From positions 1 through 54,386 of the forward strand of contig CAZYXU010000010.1 in NCBI GenBank assembly GCA_964650945.1: a stretch of 54,386 nucleotides of DNA. The letters run 5' to 3'. The notes under the pieces were generated by a model. That model saw only the letters and a program-made list of their open reading frames with translations. It was not told where the DNA came from and searched no databases. Position 1 is the first letter of the stretch. The number at the start of each line of letters is the position of its first letter. The translations under genes were made by a program, and so were the position numbers. Source of the DNA: JAXGPF01 sp964650945 (GTDB lineage Bacteria > Verrucomicrobiota > Kiritimatiellia > JAAZAB01). Shown piece by piece: positions 53,990 through 54,386 of the stretch.

Positions 53990-54236
53990 AATACGTTTCC
54001 GAAAGTCGGTTAAAAAAGACTTGGAACCAATCCCCAGGAAAGATGTCCAAAGAATCATAACAGCCATTGGCGCCCTTGCCGACGACCCGCGCCCTCCACA
54101 GTCGCGAAAACTTTCCGGATCAGAAAAATATCGCCTGCGCTGCGGAGTCTACCGGGTATTGTATGAAATCCAGGACGATGTGCTAGTCGTATGCGTGGTA
54201 AGAGTCGGACACCGGAAGGATGTGTACCGGAACTGA
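53976..54236 (+). CDS. RelE/ParE-family toxin
   Basis: This is an 86-residue basic protein of the RelE/ParE superfamily: YEIRFRKSVKKDLEPIPRKD, SRKLSGSEKYRLRCGVYRVL, then VRVGHRKDVYR. RelE members cut mRNA on the ribosome and ParE members poison gyrase. The RLRCGVYRVLYEI and GHRKDVYR segments favour a RelE-type RNase, though this is not certain. The 150 bases to the window end show no convincing gene. Confidence 0.88.
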   Translation: MARYEIRFRKSVKKDLEPIPRKDVQRIITAIGALADDPRPPQSRKLSGSEKYRLRCGVYRVLYEIQDDVLVVCVVRVGHRKDVYRN

Positions 54237-54386
54237 ATCGAACACCGCCCGGCCGCGACCACATCTGACCGCGCGCGGCGCAGGCCGATGCAAATTCGCG
54301 TCGGCACCAGCACGGCGCGGCGGGTGAAATCAAAATTCGATGCCCTGCCGGGCCGTGATCCCGGATTGGTAAGGATGCTTGATTGC

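Noticed and set aside
54289..54386. A possible partial gene starting ATG at 54289 and open to the window end
   Set aside because: Only 33 codons are visible, with no recognisable motif and a weak ribosome site; it cannot be supported.

Overview
The window is 54.4 kb of GC-rich bacterial DNA (most genes look about 60 % GC or more), with a few clearly AT-richer stretches. The mix suggests an uncultured member of the Planctomycetes-Verrucomicrobia-Chlamydiae superphylum, perhaps Kiritimatiellota, Verrucomicrobiota or Lentisphaerota. It includes secreted FG-GAP repeat proteins, a gap-pgk-tpi-secG run, FHA-fused TadA, a split type II secretion locus, four-helix-bundle genes in repeat-rich spacers and a REP-associated transposase. 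This placement is inference; there is no rRNA or other marker in the window.

Region 1 (1-25602, minus strand throughout) is a surface polysaccharide cluster. In transcription order it has a UDP-glucuronate 4-epimerase-like enzyme, an AT-rich secreted FG-GAP protein, a Wzz-type chain-length regulator, a secreted transglutaminase/FG-GAP protein, a GT4 transferase, a flippase, a ferredoxin/F420-hydrogenase-beta-like protein, a pyruvyl transferase, a GT2 transferase, a polytopic membrane protein, a methyltransferase, an asparagine synthase-like amidotransferase, another GT4 transferase, GDP-L-fucose synthase and a last GT4 transferase. Several junctions are ATGA overlaps. The cluster ends at an N-terminally truncated Rhs gene with a toxin-like tip and a probable immunity gene cut by the window edge.

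Region 2 (25603-43148) is mostly core metabolism and housekeeping: a zinc-ribbon protein, a spermidine synthase-like membrane protein, gapA-pgk-tpiA-secG (three glycolytic enzymes plus a Sec translocon subunit), a peptide-binding lipoprotein-like protein, an AAC(3)-family acetyltransferase, three type II secretion genes (gspK/L/M type), a TPR protein, a nitrilase-family hydrolase, a DMT transporter, and efp with epmA, which encodes the ligase that modifies its product.

Region 3 (43186-49470, minus) is a Tad/Flp pilus operon (cpaB, FHA-tadA, tadB, tadC) with a four-helix-bundle gene inserted between tadA and tadB. A GMP synthase lacking its glutaminase domain lies upstream.

Region 4 (49471-54386) is an accessory island: integrase and IS91-like debris, a small membrane protein, a lipoprotein with Ig-like domains, a complete REP-associated (RAYT) transposase element with inverted ends, a TIR-like nucleotide-binding protein of a type linked to phage defence, and a RHH/RelE toxin-antitoxin pair.

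The most unusual signal is in the spacers. Several hold inverted arrays of short degenerate words flanking a gene (two four-helix-bundle genes, one dead; the RAYT gene) or almost nothing. A separate interspersed repeat of about 150 bp fills whole intergenic gaps and runs into the start codon of the next gene. Two GTAG-type REP/BIME elements are also present, one of them nested in that repeat.
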